NCBI RefSeq assembly: GCF_030867145.1 | Contig: NC_134415.1 | Coordinates: 70,523,300 to 70,587,299 of the forward strand | Reading direction: 5' to 3' | Source: Opisthocomus hoazin | Lineage: Eukaryota; Chordata; Aves; Opisthocomiformes; Opisthocomidae | Length of the DNA: 64,000 bases | Shown: positions 61,750 through 64,000 of the stretch, in pieces | Numbering within the stretch: position 1 is the stretch's first letter | Layout of the letters: the number at the start of each line of letters is the position of its first letter | Translations under genes and position numbers: made by a program | The notes under the pieces: model-generated | Told to the model about the DNA's origin: nothing | The model's database searches: none | Seen by the model: only the letters and a program-made list of their open reading frames with translations

Positions 61750-62452
61750 TGTTACTGATAAAATGTAATTTTATTAAATTATAAACTCCGTAACAAAAAC
61801 AAGACAGATCAAGAAAGACCTCAAAAACAAAACTACAAGGACTAGATGGCAAAGCCAGTGAAAATGCCATGAAGAGTGTACAGGTAAGAATTTGCAACAG
61901 AAGTTAACAGCATTTTTACATCTCCATTGTAGGAAGGTAAACGATTGCTCTTGTCTAGTAAAAACACACTTTAACTCCAAACTCACATCTATTTTCTCAC
62001 ATTAAATTAAGCATCCTGCTCACATCCAACATCTTGCCTGCTCCCACATTGCTTTAGTGTTCTTTTCATACATCAATCCATGCAGAAAGTAGTAAGACAC
62101 TTAATGCAACAGTCAGATAATGAAGACAATTCAAGTTGTACAGTAGATATACATTGGCCAAAAAGGGATTGAGTATCTCCAAGGGGAAAATGCTACAAAA
62201 TAAACACATGACATTTTCAAGAAAACTGGGTATTGCTAAGCAGCTTTCAAACCATTAGCAGGACAACCCAGTTTCCTACAGTTAAGAGTCTTCCAGCTGA
62301 GACATGTTAAGAGACTTCAGTTAAACAGGCCAAATCTGGTTTTCCCCTTCACCCCCCTCCCACCAAACACACTGCTAGGTTTGAGTGCAATGCCAACACG
62401 GACAGAAAATTTACAGATACAGGACTGAGTTTTTAATCGCATGGCTCTAGAT
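61750..62452 (-). other. RNF146: RNF146 3' UTR (candidate)
   Basis: Minus-strand sequence downstream of the RNF146 stop codon to just past an AATAAA signal. The length is inferred from that signal alone; a longer UTR is possible. Confidence 0.5.
61770..61775 (-). terminator. RNF146: candidate RNF146 polyadenylation signal AATAAA
   Basis: TTTATT on the + strand reads AATAAA on the - strand, about 680 bp past the RNF146 stop codon. Confidence 0.45.
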
Positions 62453-63511
62453 TTAAACTTCAGTGACCGTGCACTGTCCATCTGGCCTTCTAGATCTCAC
62501 GCTCGTGCTCGCCCCCCCGCCCCCTCCCATGGGTCTATCTGCTCCTGGCTGGCTCGCGTTTGCGTTCCAGTGTCTCTGCGGGACAGAGGGCGGGCGCTGC
62601 TGGAGGTGGGCAGACGCGTCCTCGCTGTCGCTGCTAGCATCTGACTCGGTCTCCTCAACAGAGGCGTCAGGGGCGGGCACCCGACCAGAAGATGATGATT
62701 CGAGGTCTTCTTCTCCCTCTCCCCTATGACTCCTTTCAGCCATACTGTCTCCATTTATTTGTAAGTGGGCAAAAGAGTTCTCTAGCGAATTGCTTGTGTC
62801 GGGTGATGGCGTAGAAGGACTCACCAGCTGACCGTCTAGTGACGGCAGGGGCCTCGCAGAAATGGACACCAGAGGCTGCACAGCTGCAGCCGCCGGGGCC
62901 AGTGCGCTGTCGGCGCCGTCAGCGGAGCTCTCTCTTGCCAGGTTGACAGCATTACTGTCACAGTCCAGCCTCAGCCCAGCCACTCCCTTCTTTGGTATAT
63001 CTATTATGTCCCGTTTTATTTTTCTGCGGCGTCCATGCTCATTTCTCCTATACTGAACCATATTTTCAAGATCTGCTACGTATAAAAACCCAGCGATGAG
63101 CATTTCAGTGCTCTTTTTACCCTTGGAAAAGGCATCTTCCAGCTCTCTGCTGGTGCGTTCATCATACTGCCACCAACCATTTCTACCTTCGTAGTACCAA
63201 GCATATTCTCCATTGCCTCTGCTTGCCGCTTTGAGTTCTTCTGGTGATAATAAGGTTGGCTTGTCAAGGAAATCCTCTGGAATCTCCTGCCGGCAGAGCG
63301 CACATCGTTTCCCAAGCCAAGAAGCTCCCTTCACGCACAGATAGCAGAAAACGTGTTTACACGGCAGACTTACTGGATGGACACACGTCTGCAGACAGAT
63401 AGCGCATTCGGGGACTGTCAGGGAAGGTGCTGCGTTAGCACACGACTCATTCGTCTTCCTGTTTGTGGGAAGCATGTTGATTGAGTGATCTATTTCGCCA
63501 CAGCCAGCCAT
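62453..63511 (-). CDS. RNF146: RING E3 ubiquitin ligase RNF146 (Iduna), single coding exon
   Basis: 352 aa, close to the human length (about 358). RNF146 binds iso-ADP-ribose in poly-ADP-ribose chains and ubiquitinates PARylated proteins such as axin and tankyrase, so it links tankyrase activity to Wnt signalling and DNA-damage responses. RING (C3HC4): Cys36, Cys39, Cys51, His53, Cys56, Cys59, Cys70, Cys73. WWE domain about 92-168, with the known iso-ADPr pocket residues all present: Tyr107, Trp114, Tyr144, Gln153, Arg163, Lys175. The C-terminal half is low-complexity and acidic ([12 protein letters not shown]) and ends in the conserved [16 protein letters not shown]. The ATG at 63511 was chosen because CTCTGCAG|G just upstream is a splice acceptor and MAGCGEID is the family N-terminus. 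An in-frame ATG five codons upstream lies in the intron. All catalytic and binding residues look intact. Confidence 0.97.
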   Translation of the reverse strand: MAGCGEIDHSINMLPTNRKTNESCANAAPSLTVPECAICLQTCVHPVSLPCKHVFCYLCVKGASWLGKRCALCRQEIPEDFLDKPTLLSPEELKAASRGNGEYAWYYEGRNGWWQYDERTSRELEDAFSKGKKSTEMLIAGFLYVADLENMVQYRRNEHGRRRKIKRDIIDIPKKGVAGLRLDCDSNAVNLARESSADGADSALAPAAAAVQPLVSISARPLPSLDGQLVSPSTPSPDTSNSLENSFAHLQINGDSMAERSHRGEGEEDLESSSSGRVPAPDASVEETESDASSDSEDASAHLQQRPPSVPQRHWNANASQPGADRPMGGGGGASTSVRSRRPDGQCTVTEV

Positions 63512-64000
63512 CCTGCAGAGGATCAAAGACAGATTTAAATCAGTTTATTGCGTCAACCTAAACGGGCACCTTACGTCATCTTTGACCTCAACATCCACAG
63601 AATGAGATGCTCACCTTAAGTTAAGGTAAGGTTTCACTTATGAAGCTCAACTCAAAGAAACCCGACAGGCTGACATTGTTTCCTGAGCTGACGGACTAAA
63701 TCAAGTGCTGGGAGAATTTCTTTTGCTAATCACCAATCTTTATCTGTTTCATTTTCAGCTCCTTTTCGTGCCAAGTTAGAAAACAGGTTTTAGAATTTCC
63801 TCTGTTCTTCCTCTGAAGTAGTGTCAATTAATGAACCTCCAGTCACCCAGTTACTTTGGGGCCGCCTCAGGAAATTTAAAGATGCTGTGATTCTTTTCTC
63901 AAGAGGCAATCTAGCTGCAAACATTGAACTTTAAACAATCTCTCTTCACAGTGCTGGTGATCATCAGTTTGATTAAGAGATTGCCTGAGCAGTACACCTC
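63512..64000 (-). other. RNF146: RNF146 intron upstream of the coding exon
   Basis: The acceptor CTCTGCAG (63520-63513 on the - strand) marks the start of the coding exon, so this stretch is probably intron leading to 5' UTR exons beyond the window. I see no CpG island or exon here. Confidence 0.6.

Noticed and set aside
1..64000. CRISPR arrays, operons, prophage, toxin or other prokaryotic systems
   Set aside because: The window has spliced genes, CR1 LINEs, ERV LTRs and a CpG island; it is vertebrate nuclear DNA and no such system is present.

Overview
The window reads as vertebrate nuclear DNA, almost certainly from a bird. Evidence: three CR1 LINE copies with typical avian CR1 3' ends (short ATTCTGTG- or ATTCTATG-type tail repeats and no poly(A)), two avian-type ERV solo LTRs with 5-bp target-site duplications, large introns, a single CpG island, and two recognisable vertebrate genes. 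The LTR types suggest Neoaves rather than chicken, but that is inference.

Layout. 1-12,000 is gene-free on my reading: a tetranucleotide microsatellite, a short inverted-repeat element (7301-7384) and a solo LTR (8738-9432). 12,050-13,760 is a CpG island, the likely promoter and 5' UTR region of ECHDC1. ECHDC1 (ethylmalonyl-CoA decarboxylase) runs on the + strand with five coding exons: 21389-21608, 26395-26537, 34335-34387, 36279-36359 and 56337-56742. Together they make a 300-aa protein. The second coding intron starts with GC instead of GT, and the last coding intron is about 20 kb. Its introns hold a second solo LTR (18524-19599), an old CR1 fragment (about 24,960-25,360), a long young CR1 with an uninterrupted ORF2 (about 27,330-30,390), an old amniote interspersed repeat (about 33,385-33,800) and two further CR1 3' fragments (38,920-39,451 and 43,691-44,515).

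About 5.7 kb beyond the ECHDC1 stop codon, RNF146 (poly-ADP-ribose-directed RING E3 ligase, 352 aa in one coding exon) lies on the - strand at 62453-63511. The two genes are tail to tail, as I recall for human 6q22.33. They share no pathway: one repairs a side product of acyl-CoA carboxylation, the other ubiquitinates PARylated proteins.

The points most worth a second look are the GC-AG intron of ECHDC1; the young CR1 whose ORF2 is open throughout but has Arg in place of the usual catalytic His of the endonuclease; the very GC-rich last ECHDC1 exon; a pair of diverging identical YY1-like motifs at the edges of the CpG island; and a speculative pair of minus-strand, phase-compatible exon-like ORFs inside the last ECHDC1 intron. 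I found no clear evidence of a wholly new system.
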